From NCBI GenBank assembly GCA_905221605.1, contig CAJNDS010001141.1:1-32305 (forward strand): a DNA stretch of 32,305 nt. The letters run 5' to 3'. Below are positions 19,234 through 29,222 of the stretch, piece by piece; position 1 is the stretch's first letter; each line of letters opens with the position of its first letter. The notes beneath the pieces were generated by a model. That model searched no databases. It was not told where the DNA came from and saw nothing but the letters and a program-made list of their open reading frames with translations. Source of the stretch: Symbiodinium natans. Lineage: Eukaryota > Sar > Dinophyceae > Suessiales > Symbiodiniaceae. A program made the position numbers and the translations under genes.

Positions 19234-21440
19234 GATGAGGCGGACGGGACAAGGTGTGTCCAACCGGGGCGAGCAGGGTGGAGGCCGAAGCAATAGCGGC
19301 AGACATAATGTGCAGCACTCGGCGGGGAGGCGGTGGCACAACGCGACATGGTATAGAGGCGGAGCCATGGGGTGCAATCATTTCATGTCATGCAGTTGGG
19401 CAGACGGGGAAATTATGGCTGACGCCGCCTCCATCTGAGCTTTCGGAATCCGGCCAGGATGGGATGCGAAAGCTGGAGAACGCATGGGCGAGGCAACTGA
19501 AACAATTGTTATTGTCCAGGAAATGAAGAAGAGGTGCTGCGTCGCCATGAAAGGATTTGAAAGCTCCGAAGCTGCCTTGCGAAACTCCAAAAGTTCTGTG
19601 CAAGACTGTCTTGCCTTCGATGTCTGTCCTGCGATGTCCTGCGATCCCATTGACGCGAGGAGTTGCGTGCATGCGAGTTGCAAACGCCAGCAGACTTAGC
19701 ACTGATCCGGTTTTCAACACGGGCAAGGTAGCGTGGTAGTCGTCGGGGCGTGTCCCCTCTCCCACATGCAAGCCGACGTCGTGCTGTGTTTTGTGCAGCC
19801 CATCTGCCCGACGACGATGCCTACTGCCCAGTGCTAGGCCCGCACTGCCTCGACCGCCATGCAGGCGCTCTATGCTGTGCTCAGAATGTTTCAGTTGAAC
19901 TCGAACGAGCGAACACCCGGCGGCAAGCGCGGCAAAACGGCCAGAGAAGGGGCGGGGCAGCAATGCCACAGCATGATCTGGCGCGTTCAACCCCGACCGC
20001 TCCGTGGCAGCCACTATTAGAACATGGGTAAAATATGAAAATGCGGACGTCAAAATACCATGTATGTAAAATATGATGGATGCGAGATGAAGTTCCGCTC
20101 TTGCTCGTTTATGTCTTCGCCACAAGGCTGCACTTTGCGTATATGCAGGTTTCAGGCTCTCCCCCATGTGACGCTAGGACAGCGCCAGGGTGGCGCTAGG
20201 TATTCCTTTCCAAAGCTGACATGGTATGAGCTGAGGATGCTGATGCTTGCTTGCGAAACGCGAGCTCCAGTAGTTGCGAACACGACGCCCGAGTCTTAAA
20301 ACGAAGGTGCTAGTGTGTTTTGCGAGGTTTTTGCATAGGGTGCAAAAATTAGTACTATACTTCTGTACTTGCCAAAGCCAACGTTCCAGACTTTCGTTAT
20401 CCAATTCGTCATAAGTCGGCACCATGATTTATCAGCATCCACTGTTCCTGGAAGAAGGAGTATTGACAGCCGCCCTCAGAAAATGACGGCCAACAAAGCA
20501 ATGCGGGCAATGACACTGCTCGGTTTGCGAAATATGCCCAGTATACATTACAGTACTTTGTCGCTTGCCGCGAACACAAGCAGAACCTCCCCCAATACCT
20601 TTCGCCAACGCTAGCCCAAAGGAATCGTTTCCGTTCTCAGACGAATGCATGTGGTCATCAACCAGCCGATAGCTTCCCCTTGGGCAATGTTACCACGGCA
20701 GTATCAGCAAACCAGAGGCACGACGTCACATGCAGAGGGCTGCCCGCCGGAAAAAGACGGCGCGTGCTTTCCCGCACGCACGCGGGCTGGCATGCACATG
20801 TGCCCGCGTATCGGATGTTGTGCGTCGCCCGCGTCTGCGATGTTCCCGCAAGCACGTTGCTCCACCGATCCTCACCGTGGTTGGCGAGTACAGGGGAAGC
20901 ATCCCACCGGGCCCGTCTGACCCCGAGCGGCTCTGCCTCCAACGCCCTCCGCGCTTTCGCGGGGTTGCTTATGGTGCCACGCAGAGACGCTGTCGGACAC
21001 GCTTCTAGCGCGACCACACCCGTCGCGATGCCACTTGCTTCCCCGCACGCCGCGCCGTTCTGCATGCTTTGGTGCAGATGCAACTGGCTCCCGCGCAGCC
21101 TTCAAGCTTGGTTGACTAACGGACCGAGGTCGCGGCGCCGAGGAGGCGGTTTCTAGCCTCGTCCCATCCCTCGCTGGCAGGACGAACGCCGTTCCGGGCG
21201 ACTGTGATTCGCGGCTGCTGGTGCTCGTTCTCCCCGTGGCGGGCGGCAGCTGACCGAGACGGCGCGAGCGGCGTGGCGTGCTGGGCCCGCCTCCACACTT
21301 CGAAGACTTGGCTGCGACGTTGCGAGAAGCGCCCCTCATCGCTCCCCCTGACCTGGCCCGCCAGCCGAATGTGGCATTGCTTCCAACAACGGGAAGACGC
21401 GCGCAAACAGCCGCGACGAAGGCCCGCCTTTTCCGGGTCT
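19234..21440. other. no gene recognised; GC-rich from about 20690
   Basis: The two longest frames (minus 19388-20167 and minus 20872-21339) lack family motifs and are overlapped by others. GTCCTGCGAT occurs twice in tandem near 19626-19646. The composition shifts to GC-rich at about 20690, matching the retroelement debris that follows, so 20690-21440 may be decayed retroelement sequence. Confidence 0.35.
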
Positions 21441-21450
21441 AGCATTGTAG

Positions 21451-21687
21451 TTGCACTTTGGCGTGGGCAGCGGATGCGGACGCAGTGGGCTCCTGCACCA
21501 GCTGCCTCGGCTCCCCGACTTGCAGTGCGCGTGGCTCCTCTTCGTGACGTGCGGAGCGCCGCAAGCTAACAATGCGTTGCGGACTATCCCCACACACGCC
21601 GTGGCCACTTCGGCCCAGGCGCATGACGATGCCATTTGGGAGACTCGGCAACTGTGTCTCGTGCGACATCGCCCTGGCAGATGTTGA
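21451..21687 (+). pseudogene. non-LTR retrotransposon reverse transcriptase thumb fragment
   Basis: The reading LHQLPRLPDLQCAWLLFVTC, then GAPQANNALRTIPT and AHDDAIWETRQLC, follows the pattern of the dinoflagellate LINE family also seen on the minus strand at 23.6-23.8 kb (LRQLPKLPGLQCSWLLLLLR, RASPRANHALRTVPP). The catalytic region is not found upstream, and the frame ends at a stop at the next conserved block. It is a short dead remnant. Confidence 0.65.
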
Positions 21688-22209
21688 AAACGCAAGAGGC
21701 ATGAGAGAGACGAGTCCTTGAACGAGAACTGAAAGTGAGACAATATGTACATGATCAAACACAAACATCAAGGAATGCGACGTGAACCAACCATCAAACC
21801 AACCATTCCGACATGAGTTAAGCAAACATGACAATGTCAAGGCCCTACTAACATTCAGACGCACATGAACTGTGTGAAAGCGCCATTCAGGAAGTGCACT
21901 CACATCTCACACGCCGCAGCGGCAAGGCATACATGAGCCACAAATGCAACATTGCGTGCGATACTGCGTGTGGCATTGACATGGGGCTCCGCTGAACAAT
22001 GTGTCCAGGGACAACACGTTGCGCATGTGACGGCGCCATCGCTGGCGCGCTTGATTGTGCGCAATGCATTTCAACAGAGCATGCTGGAGTGAGTCAGTGG
22101 CGGAAGCACAACATCGACGAGGTCGCTGCAGGTTCACACCACGATGGCGCGCAGAGCGGCCATCCGAAAAGTCATGATGCCCACAACGAGCCAAACCCCA
22201 GACGCAAGC
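21688..22209. other. no gene recognised
   Basis: The sequence between two LINE fragments shows no family motif in either strand. It is less GC-rich than its flanks. Confidence 0.4.
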
Positions 22210-22615
22210 TGCATGGAGGTGTGGACGTGGTTGCCACGCTTGCTGTGTTGGCCAGCAGGCACACCCAATGCAGCCGTTTTGGGTGAAGTCGGTTGGGACC
22301 CATTCGCGGTGCAAGTCCTGCGTGGGCAAGCCAGTTTGCTTGGTCGCCTTTCTTCGGCCACCCCTGGTGGCATGCACCGTGGTCTTGCTGCTCGGGTCTT
22401 TCGCTACGCTGTTGGCGTGCCAAGTTCTTGGGCAGCTGGAGCTTCTCGAGCCTTGAATTCGGCAGGCGTGACGTTGCCTCATGAATTTGGCTTGGGTCCC
22501 GGCAGCAACCTCCGCGTTTTGCAGCGTTGGAGGCATCGTTGTGTGCGCCCAGTCCTCGACCGCGTCGGTTGGCGTGTGCGCCAGGTTGAGGCATCTGAAC
22601 TTGCATCGCTGGCCA
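22210..22615 (+). pseudogene. fragment of a second LINE type, region after the reverse transcriptase
   Basis: The frame reads PNAAVLGEVGWDPFAVQVLR, then GQASLLGRLSS and AARVFRYAVGVPSSWAAG. This order (LGELGW, a glycine/leucine 'LLGRL' helix, then SWA) is typical of the segment between RT and the zinc knuckle in many LINEs. It runs without a stop into the next fragment, but in a different frame from that fragment's coding sequence, so the two are probably separate insertions. Confidence 0.5.
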
Positions 22616-22624
22616 CTTGTATAT

Positions 22625-23215
22625 ACGTTTTCTTCTTGCTGCTCTCAGCAGCTCGTGCTCCGCCGCCGCCTGCGCATGCCACTCCCCTTCTGCCACGGCA
22701 GATGCGGCCCGGCACCCGGCTGTGGGGCGCAAGTAGACCGCCTCGGCGACCACCCGCTCGCGTGCCCGCGAACCGGCCTGCTCGCCCGACGCGCCAGGTC
22801 GTCGAGCGCGCATGGGTCCGCGTCGCGCGCGAAGCCGTCGGTGCCGAAGGGCAGGTGGTGGCACAACAATGGCTTGTGCACACCACGGCGCCCGGAGTGC
22901 GCACGGAGGACAGACACCGCCTAGACGTGGTCATTTACAAGGCGACGCCTAACGGATCCGCGCTATGCTGCGATGCGACGCTGGTATCACCACTTACATC
23001 CACTATCATCCACTTACACGCACGGGGCAACCACAGCCATGCACGGCCGACGTCGACGGCGCTCCGCCCCGCAGAGCGACGCAAGGCGGCCACCTACCCG
23101 GAGCTCCGGCGCCAAGGGCCGCAGAAGCTCCTGGTGCTTGGCAACGAGGTCGGAGGGCAGCATCATACTGTCGCGGAAATGTTGGTTGCGAGTGCGCGAC
23201 GCATGACTCGGACCT
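22625..23215 (+). pseudogene. LINE 3' half: zinc knuckle and nuclease-like C-terminus
   Basis: In frame 2, LRRRLRMPLPFCHGRCG is followed by CGAQVDRLGDHPLACPRTG, a C-C-H-C knuckle. The frame then shifts near 22785 to VVERAWVRVAREAVGAEGQ, RHRLDVVIY and ALCCDATLVSPL. A 20-bp slippage insertion (CATCCACT repeated, about 22990-23010) shifts the frame again: TRTGQPQPCTADVDGA is in frame 3, and RKAATYPELRRQGPQKLLVL is back in frame 1. The RLD...CDATLVSP pattern after a CCHC knuckle resembles the restriction-like endonuclease of R2-type LINEs; that is inference. Multiple shifts make it dead. It lies opposite and adjacent to the RT half at 23240-24010. Confidence 0.75.
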
Positions 23216-23239
23216 CAAACAACCGCGTTCGGTCAGTAG

Positions 23240-24010
23240 TGAAAAGCAACGAACAGACGTATCGCACTTATGGCGGCATGAAACTGCCAGCCATGTGGCC
23301 AGTCATCCGGGCCGGTGTGTTCCGGCTCCTTGGAGGATCTCTCTCGCCAGCTTGGGCAGGCTTCCCAGCCTTCGGCTCGTAGGAGCTCACGGGCTTCGGC
23401 AGCAGCGCGCAGGCTGGGGGCATTGTCATCGCGGTCGGCAAACTCAGGCAGCCGGGCGTGGATCACCGGCAAAGCATCTTGCATGCCGGCCCAGTATGTT
23501 GCGGGGCTCGTGTGCTCCGCCGATTGCAGTCCAGGCCGCCGAAGTGCGCATGCGGAGCTTCTGGCTCATCCGCACCCCCAATACATTGCTTGAGGGTATG
23601 CCAGACGGCTCGATCATCGGCGCGGGCAAAGGCGAGGATCTCCTGCGGCGGCACCGTGCGAAGGGCGTGGTTGGCACGGGGGGAGGCACGAAGCAGCAGG
23701 AGCAGCCATGAGCATTGCAGGCCCGGCAGCTTTGGCAGCTGGCGGAGTAGCTGCTCCTCGTCCTCGAGGCGGCGAGTTTGCCCAGGCAGGGGTGCCCAGA
23801 ACGATGATGCCGCGCTGATCGGAACGCAGGTCACCTCGCCAGACTTCATCACCGAGCGAGCGCCCATCACTCGTGTTTTGCTTAATATTTTTTTGCCTAA
23901 ATTGGACCCGATGCCACAGTGGTCGGCTACGGCCTCAACAGTGGTGTCCAACGACGTCCTGGCGCGCGGGGGCGTCGTGGTGATGTAGAGGACGCCCGAC
24001 GCCTCGCATG
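23240..24010 (-). pseudogene. LINE reverse transcriptase and connector, minus strand
   Basis: On the minus strand, from 24010 downward, VLYITTTPPRARTSLDTTVE and ADHCGIGSNLGK match the RT segment that normally follows the catalytic L-D-D; here that triad reads ASG, so the enzyme is dead. Next come LLRQLPKLPGLQCSWLLLLL and RANHALRTVPP (thumb). After a frameshift near 23480, the connector reads MQDALPVIHARLPEFADRD and GPDDWPHGWQFHA. Similarity stops at about 23260, where the oppositely oriented 3' half begins. The open frame extends to 24437, but I recognise nothing in 24010-24437. Confidence 0.75.
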
Positions 24011-24413
24011 TCGCTGCTCCGAACGCCGTGCACGTGGCCGTGGCCGTGGCCGGCGCGGTGGGCGGGGACGGGGGCGTGGACGGTCTGGCCGCGAGCACGC
24101 TTCTCCCCCGTCCATCCCGGCTGTAGCCCAAGCCGACGCTCCTCAGCTTCCAGCCGAGCCCTCCGCACCTGCCACTGTCCCCCCCGCTGCGCCTGAACGT
24201 CGTGCCCTGTCCGCCGAAGCAGCGTTTCGAGTAGGGCTTGAAAGTTCGGACGACGTCGACCTCGAGGCCACCCTGCGCAGGCGTGTCTTGACGCACCACA
24301 CCGGCATCGCCGGGCCGTGACAGGCAGCAGTTGCAACCCCCGGCTGAAAGTGTTGCTTGTCCAAGGCATGCCAGGCTGAGACGATGCTTGGGTTGATGTG
24401 ATGCTATCCTTGG

Positions 24414-24794
24414 ATGGCAAGGTTGTGTCAAAAACACTTGCGGGACTTTCGGACAGCTCTGTTCAGTGCCTTTCCAAGTCCTACCAAAGAGTCACATCAC
24501 TTGTGGGATTATGCACTTAGGACGTCGGCCCTTCAAGATGCCGCAACTTGTTGTCACATGTTTCAGGATGATGTGACCAATGCCCCAGCCTCACTCACCG
24601 TTGTGTCTGTTACGACGTCGTCCGTCCGCTCCCTGATTGATGACTGGGCTGTGGCGTGCCGGGCAACATGCCACAAGCTGAAGCAAACCCCGAAGCGGAG
24701 GAAGTGGCCTCGCCGCATGCAAGCTGTTCAAGTAGCTGCTGCCCTGTCCGGGCCCCGAGTCCAACCCGCTCCGCAAGACCACACAAACCTTTGA
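24414..24794 (+). other. open frame of 126 codons, unrecognised
   Basis: The frame reads SVRSLIDDWAVACRATCHK and then a lysine/arginine-rich stretch. No domain is recognised. It lies between two LINE fragments and may be part of a LINE or of its insertion site. Confidence 0.2.
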
Positions 24795-24941
24795 TGCTGT
24801 CAAAGGGTTTGTCTTCAATTTTGGCTTTTCTGGTGGTGTGAATCCTGCTGGAAATGCTCTCGCCGCTGGCACATGGTGGTGCATGGCAGCGTACTTGCAG
24901 TTCCTTGGAGCTCAATGGGGATTTGCCCCAGGATGTCGACG

Positions 24942-25153
24942 ACCGGCCGTTGGAGTGCTGAAGCCGTTGAGTTTGCCCGCCAGCTTGCACGCTCGCACTC
25001 CCGTGCTGCGCCGGTATCCGCCCGCGCTGCTTGCATCTCCGCCTACGTGCAGCGTTGGTCTGCTCTCCTCTCCTTCGCAGCCACACGAGCCTTCTGTGCA
25101 AGCCTGCTCTCCCTGCCCCTCCACAGCGCCTCCAACATCGATTGGGACATCCC
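24942..25153 (+). mobile_element. LINE 3' tail, copy 1
   Basis: The frame reads TGRWSAEAVEFARQLARSHS, SAYVQRWSALLSFAATRAF and CASLLSLPL, the extreme C-terminus of the zinc-knuckle LINE family. The 5' end is cut at the GGRW block. It shows no stop within the conserved part. Confidence 0.65.
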
Positions 25154-25336
25154 GTGTGGATTTGTGGATTCACATGTCCTGCTTGGAGTCTCCTTGGGGG
25201 CCCAATTTGATGGGACATCCCGCTTGCCATGTCCTTCCAAAATGCATATGCTGTTGACTGAGCTGTCGTCTGCAGGCTTTCCAATGCATGCGCTCCTTCT
25301 TTGCCTTTCGTACACGGTTAATACCGTCGGCATCCC

Positions 25337-25860
25337 ATGCGATCGAACTCACAGTTCAAGTTCCCTTTTTCGAAAACAGGTCAATGGGCCTTGCTCAAGA
25401 AGATCCTGAGGTGCTACGCAGTACCTCGGGTCGTCTTGACCGAGATTTTGCGGCTGGCTGAAAACGAACCGGCGTCCTGGTCAGCCAGCGTGCTGCGCAA
25501 AGAGCAGCAACTGGGACTACCAGTGCTCGGTATTGAGACCTCGGTCCTTTCTATCAAGCATATCAAGGCTAAGTTGCACTATCACGCTGTGACAGTTGTC
25601 CTTCCTGCTGTCCGCGCGCGTGAGCAGGCAAATTGGCACTCCTGTTCAAAAGCCATCCAGCACTGGTTAGGCTACTCGAAGCTGAGTTGGACGTGGCAGA
25701 ACGCGGGATTCGCATCTCCGATGCCCAAGCTTGGGCTCAGCTTAAACTTCAAGCTGCTCTTGGGCCTGCTGCTCCATGCAGATTTTGTTCCACGAACCTC
25801 TTGGATGATATCGAGCATTAGTTTTTTGACTGTGATGTGGCACTGCGCTGATGCTCGGAG
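25337..25860 (+). pseudogene. second LINE type, C-terminal region with CCHC knuckle
   Basis: The frame starting 25337 reads LLKKILRCYAVPRVVLTEIL and ASWSASVLRKEQQLGLPVLG up to VRAREQA (about 25630). It then continues, after a frame change, as LLFKSHPALVRLLEAELDVA and onward to CRFCSTNLLDDIEH, TAG, FFDC. The C-x2-C-x9-H-x4-C spacing is the standard LINE zinc knuckle. The TAG stop at about 25819-25821 sits between His and the last Cys. One shift and one stop make it inactive. Confidence 0.6.
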
Positions 25861-26026
25861 GTCAGTCGGCAGCAATCGGAATGATGCTTGGAGTGTCACT
25901 CGATGGGTGCGGGCGTCAGGCGAGCTCCTACGACACCTGGACAAGCGCTGAGAAACCAGGGGTGCGCTCTTCCCTAGACAGTCTTGCCAGCGCGTCACTC
26001 ATGGTTGCATGATTTTTTTTGGTTTT

Positions 26027-26288
26027 GGGCCTTGAGGTTGGCGGGCGCTGGAGCCGCCAGGCCGCCCTGTTTGTCAGGCTGCTTGCTCGATGCCGGGCCC
26101 GAGCCGCTCCTGCTGCGTCACGGGCAGCGTGCACTTCCGCGTTTGCGCTGCGCTGGTCGGCACTCCTCGCCTTTGCAGCCGCCCGTTCTTTTGCAGCCCT
26201 CCTTTCCCTTCCTGTCTCCGGCACAGCAAACGTTGATGGAGAATCGCCTCTCGTCAGCGACATCGTTGCTGACTCAGCCGAGCAGTAA
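26027..26288 (+). mobile_element. LINE 3' tail, copy 2
   Basis: LGLEVGGRWSRQAALFVRLL, SAFALRWSALLAFAAARSF and LLSLPVSGTANVDGESP reproduce the LINE C-terminus, open to a TAA at 26286-26288. The upstream T-rich bases (from about 26011) share nothing with the other tails. It is the best preserved of the three copies. Confidence 0.7.
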
Positions 26289-27156
26289 CTCCTTAAGACA
26301 GACCAGCTTGAAAATACACGATCCGCCTTCTCTCTTCCATGCACGGGCCTTCGCCAATCCCAATCCTGTTGGGGTTGTGTGAGGGGTCTTGCGCTGGCTG
26401 CGATGCTTGGCTGCCGGGGATCGTTTCGGACAGACATGGGCACTGGTCTTGTCACACCCTGGCAAGTCCGTTCGTCCCTGCCTTTTCCGCTTAGTGCTGC
26501 CTGCAGTAGGCTAGGCCTCCGACCTTGATCATTGGCCCATCTCGCGGGAACAAAAAAAAACTTGGCATCACCGTCGAGCCGCGGCCGGCCAAGTGCATGA
26601 GAAATAGGGCCCAGTTGGGTCATCAAGCCTGCCTGCTCATCCACTGCCACCGCCTCGCATGGGCTGTTACACGCGCAAGAACAACTCCGGATCGCCAGCG
26701 TCCCGCTCAATGTCGGGCGCCGCCTCCCTCCCCACCTCCCACCGCATCCCAATGGGGCATGGTCCCCAGTGCCTGGAGAAACGCCTCAGCCTGTGAGACC
26801 GCCAAGCCAGCACCAGGTCCTCCAGGCCCAAGCTGCCAGCGTGGCCACGTGCACAGTGCCAGCAGCAATTTTTTTCTCCAACGCAGCCAGCGGTCGTGGG
26901 GGCGGCGCGAGTCAGGACCGGCGGAAGGGCCCAGCCTCGCGTACTGGACCGTGGCGGAAAAAGGTGCGAAGAAAAGATGTGCTCCAGATGTCCTGCGCCG
27001 GAAGCAAGCCGCCGGCTGGGCCCATGGTCACATGCCAGGTCCAGCGCATCCAACGGCAGCCCCCCATCATGGACGTTGCTGGCCAAGGGCTGCCCAAGGC
27101 CGTACTCCCGCATCCGATACCACCCACGCCACCTTGCTGTTCATGTTGTTCTGGAC
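26289..27156. other. no gene recognised between LINE tails
   Basis: Open frames here are compositional (GC-rich). A run of nine A at about 26551-26559 is followed by CTT; the same A-run plus CTT recurs at about 27426-27437, downstream of tail copy 3. Confidence 0.4.
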
Positions 27157-27336
27157 ATTGAAGTCGGTGGCCATTGGAGCTGCGAGGCGGCATCGTTCAC
27201 CCGTTTCCATTTTCCGAGCGGCATGCACATCCGCCTTCGCGCTCCGTTGGTAAGCGCCTCTCAATTTTTTGCAGCGGTTTGGTCCTTCGCGGTCAGCCTT
27301 CTTGCTTTGCCCCTGGCCGGGAATTTCAGCGCCTGA
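27157..27336 (+). mobile_element. LINE 3' tail, copy 3 (most decayed)
   Basis: LDIEVGGHWSCEAASFTRF, then, in another frame, RAACTSAFALRW, then FFAAVWSFAVSLLALPLAG follow the order of copies 1 and 2 with at least two frame changes. It begins at the same VLGxEVGG point as copy 2. Confidence 0.6.
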
Positions 27337-29222
27337 AGCAAAACAAGAAGCTGAGAGCCATTTGAAGTATGAGTCAGGGACCACGGCCCCTAGGAGGGCC
27401 CCAGGATTGAAACATACGGCAAATAAAAAAAAACTTCTCAAGGCCGAAAAACCTTCCCTGGACGTGTGCCCTTCAATATCCTTTCGTTTTTTTTTTGCTT
27501 TGGTTTTCAAGACCGCAAGCGCTCCGAAGCATCCATAAAGCCAATGCCCGCATGCTTGCAACTCAGTTTTGCCAATAGCCGAAGGTCTTGTGGATTCGGT
27601 TCGTGGTAAGCATGAGCTCCGGTGTTGCAAAAGTGACGTGCGAGTGGGAGCATCGGGCGCACATTGGCTCAAGCAAACCAGGGTTGTGCATCCCTTCGCT
27701 GCGCGGCCTTTATGCCCGCGCTATGGCCTTGCAATTGCACATTCGACCGCTGAGCGGGAATACGCTGACGTTGCAAGACAGGAGTTAGTCTCGTTTGTTG
27801 AGAAGTTTGTGCACGTGCATGTTGTTGCAGATGGTCTAGTTCTGTTTTCGCATCGAAGGCTAACAGCAAGCTCGGCGGAGACCGTCGCCAGCTTGACCAC
27901 CAGGGTACGTGCCATGTGCGGTGATGCCGCTAAGATGCACAGTTCTGATCGTTCAGGGAGCATCGAGCCTTTGCCGCGCTGCCCAGGTGGCTGGTGAAGG
28001 ATCAGCTTTTCGACTGTGTTTGGTTTCAGGCCTCACCCAGGCATGCTTACACAGTGTTGTGGACGATTGGTCTACATTGATTTCACGTGTTTTCTCCGGA
28101 CTTTCTTTGCAGACATTGTTCAAACCCAGTATGTGAGGAAAAGGCAAATGTAAATGCCTTGTGGGGGTACGCGGCGGAAGCAAAATTAAATTTTGCAGGA
28201 CAGAGTTGTACATGCTTGCCAGGGGATCGCTTGACTGTGCTGGATGAGTCCAGTTCCCTCACGGCTTCTGGTACCTCAGCTGGATGGGCAACTGGGTTTC
28301 TTCTGTTCTCGTGAATTGGCTAAGGCTTGCCCAGCGTGTAAGGCAACACATTAGGGTCTCAGCATGCAAGGCGTTCCCGACGGAGCGATGTTGCTGGCGA
28401 GAAGCCGCTTGCCAGTTTGATTGTGCTTCAAACTCTCCCAAGTAGATCATCGGTGCCTTGTACAAGGACCTCACCATGCCGCACACTTGACGTTGGAGAA
28501 GAAGAGTGACACCATGAGCCCCATGTTTTGGCGCTAAGCCTGCGGTGCTGTGCCTTCATGGTCATGCCATTAACGAGATGCTTTGCGTTCCGTAAGCAGT
28601 CGAAAAAAGGCGTTGGGAGCAGCATTTAAAAGCGAAGGCAGAAGCATTTTGAAACTGTTGCGCCACATGCTTTTGACTACTCTTGGCCCAGGGATTTGGC
28701 TCCAGCAGTGTTCTCACTGGTGCCATGCCATGGCGGCGATGGATACCAGCGTAAGTTTGGCGCAATTCGCTGAGGACGCGCTCCGATATCTTGTGGGACA
28801 TGCACACATCGAGGATGTTTTTCGTTTGGCCTTCCTTGTTTTGTTTTATCTCTCTCTCTCTCTCTCCCAAATGGCTGCGGCAACCCGTGCGGAGTACCAA
28901 CATGCGTTGCAGATTTCATGCAGGATGTCCTGTAGGTCATGTCTGGAGGGTGTTCTTGCCCCTTACCCATTTTGCTTTGTGCTGCGCATTGCTAATCTTT
29001 GCGACATCCATTGTGATGCAGGACACGACACAGGCCTCCAAAGAGCAGCCAACACAGAAGGAGATCCGCTGTCGACGACTTGTGGCAGAGACTGCCAATC
29101 CCAGCTCGCGTTATGCTACTAGTCGATGGTGAGAATCGGCTTTGACCTCCATGTTGCGTTGGTCATGCCAAGACTTTGCTTCGTCCGGTCTCGGAAAGGG
29201 CTCTCTCAGTCTTGGAACCCAG
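27337..29222 (+). other. unassigned stretch upstream of the DRC7-like exons
   Basis: A frame at 28583-29122 is open for 179 codons (LAQFAEDALRYLVGHAHIED), and a segment near 29020-29110 ends in a good donor (G/GTGAGA). These could be upstream exons of the DRC7-like gene, but they do not join in phase with the first accepted exon and show no family motif. T and A runs occur at 27425-27500. Confidence 0.3.
28848..28867 (+). repeat. TC dinucleotide repeat
   Basis: About nine TC units in a row, followed by CCAAATGG. Confidence 0.85.

Noticed and set aside
19388-20167. 259-codon minus-strand frame
   Set aside because: No motif, overlapped by other frames of similar quality in GC-rich sequence; not supported as a gene.
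22144-23382. 412-codon frame as one intact protein
   Set aside because: It strings together two different LINE fragments and passes out of the conserved frame at several points; conserved blocks lie in three frames.
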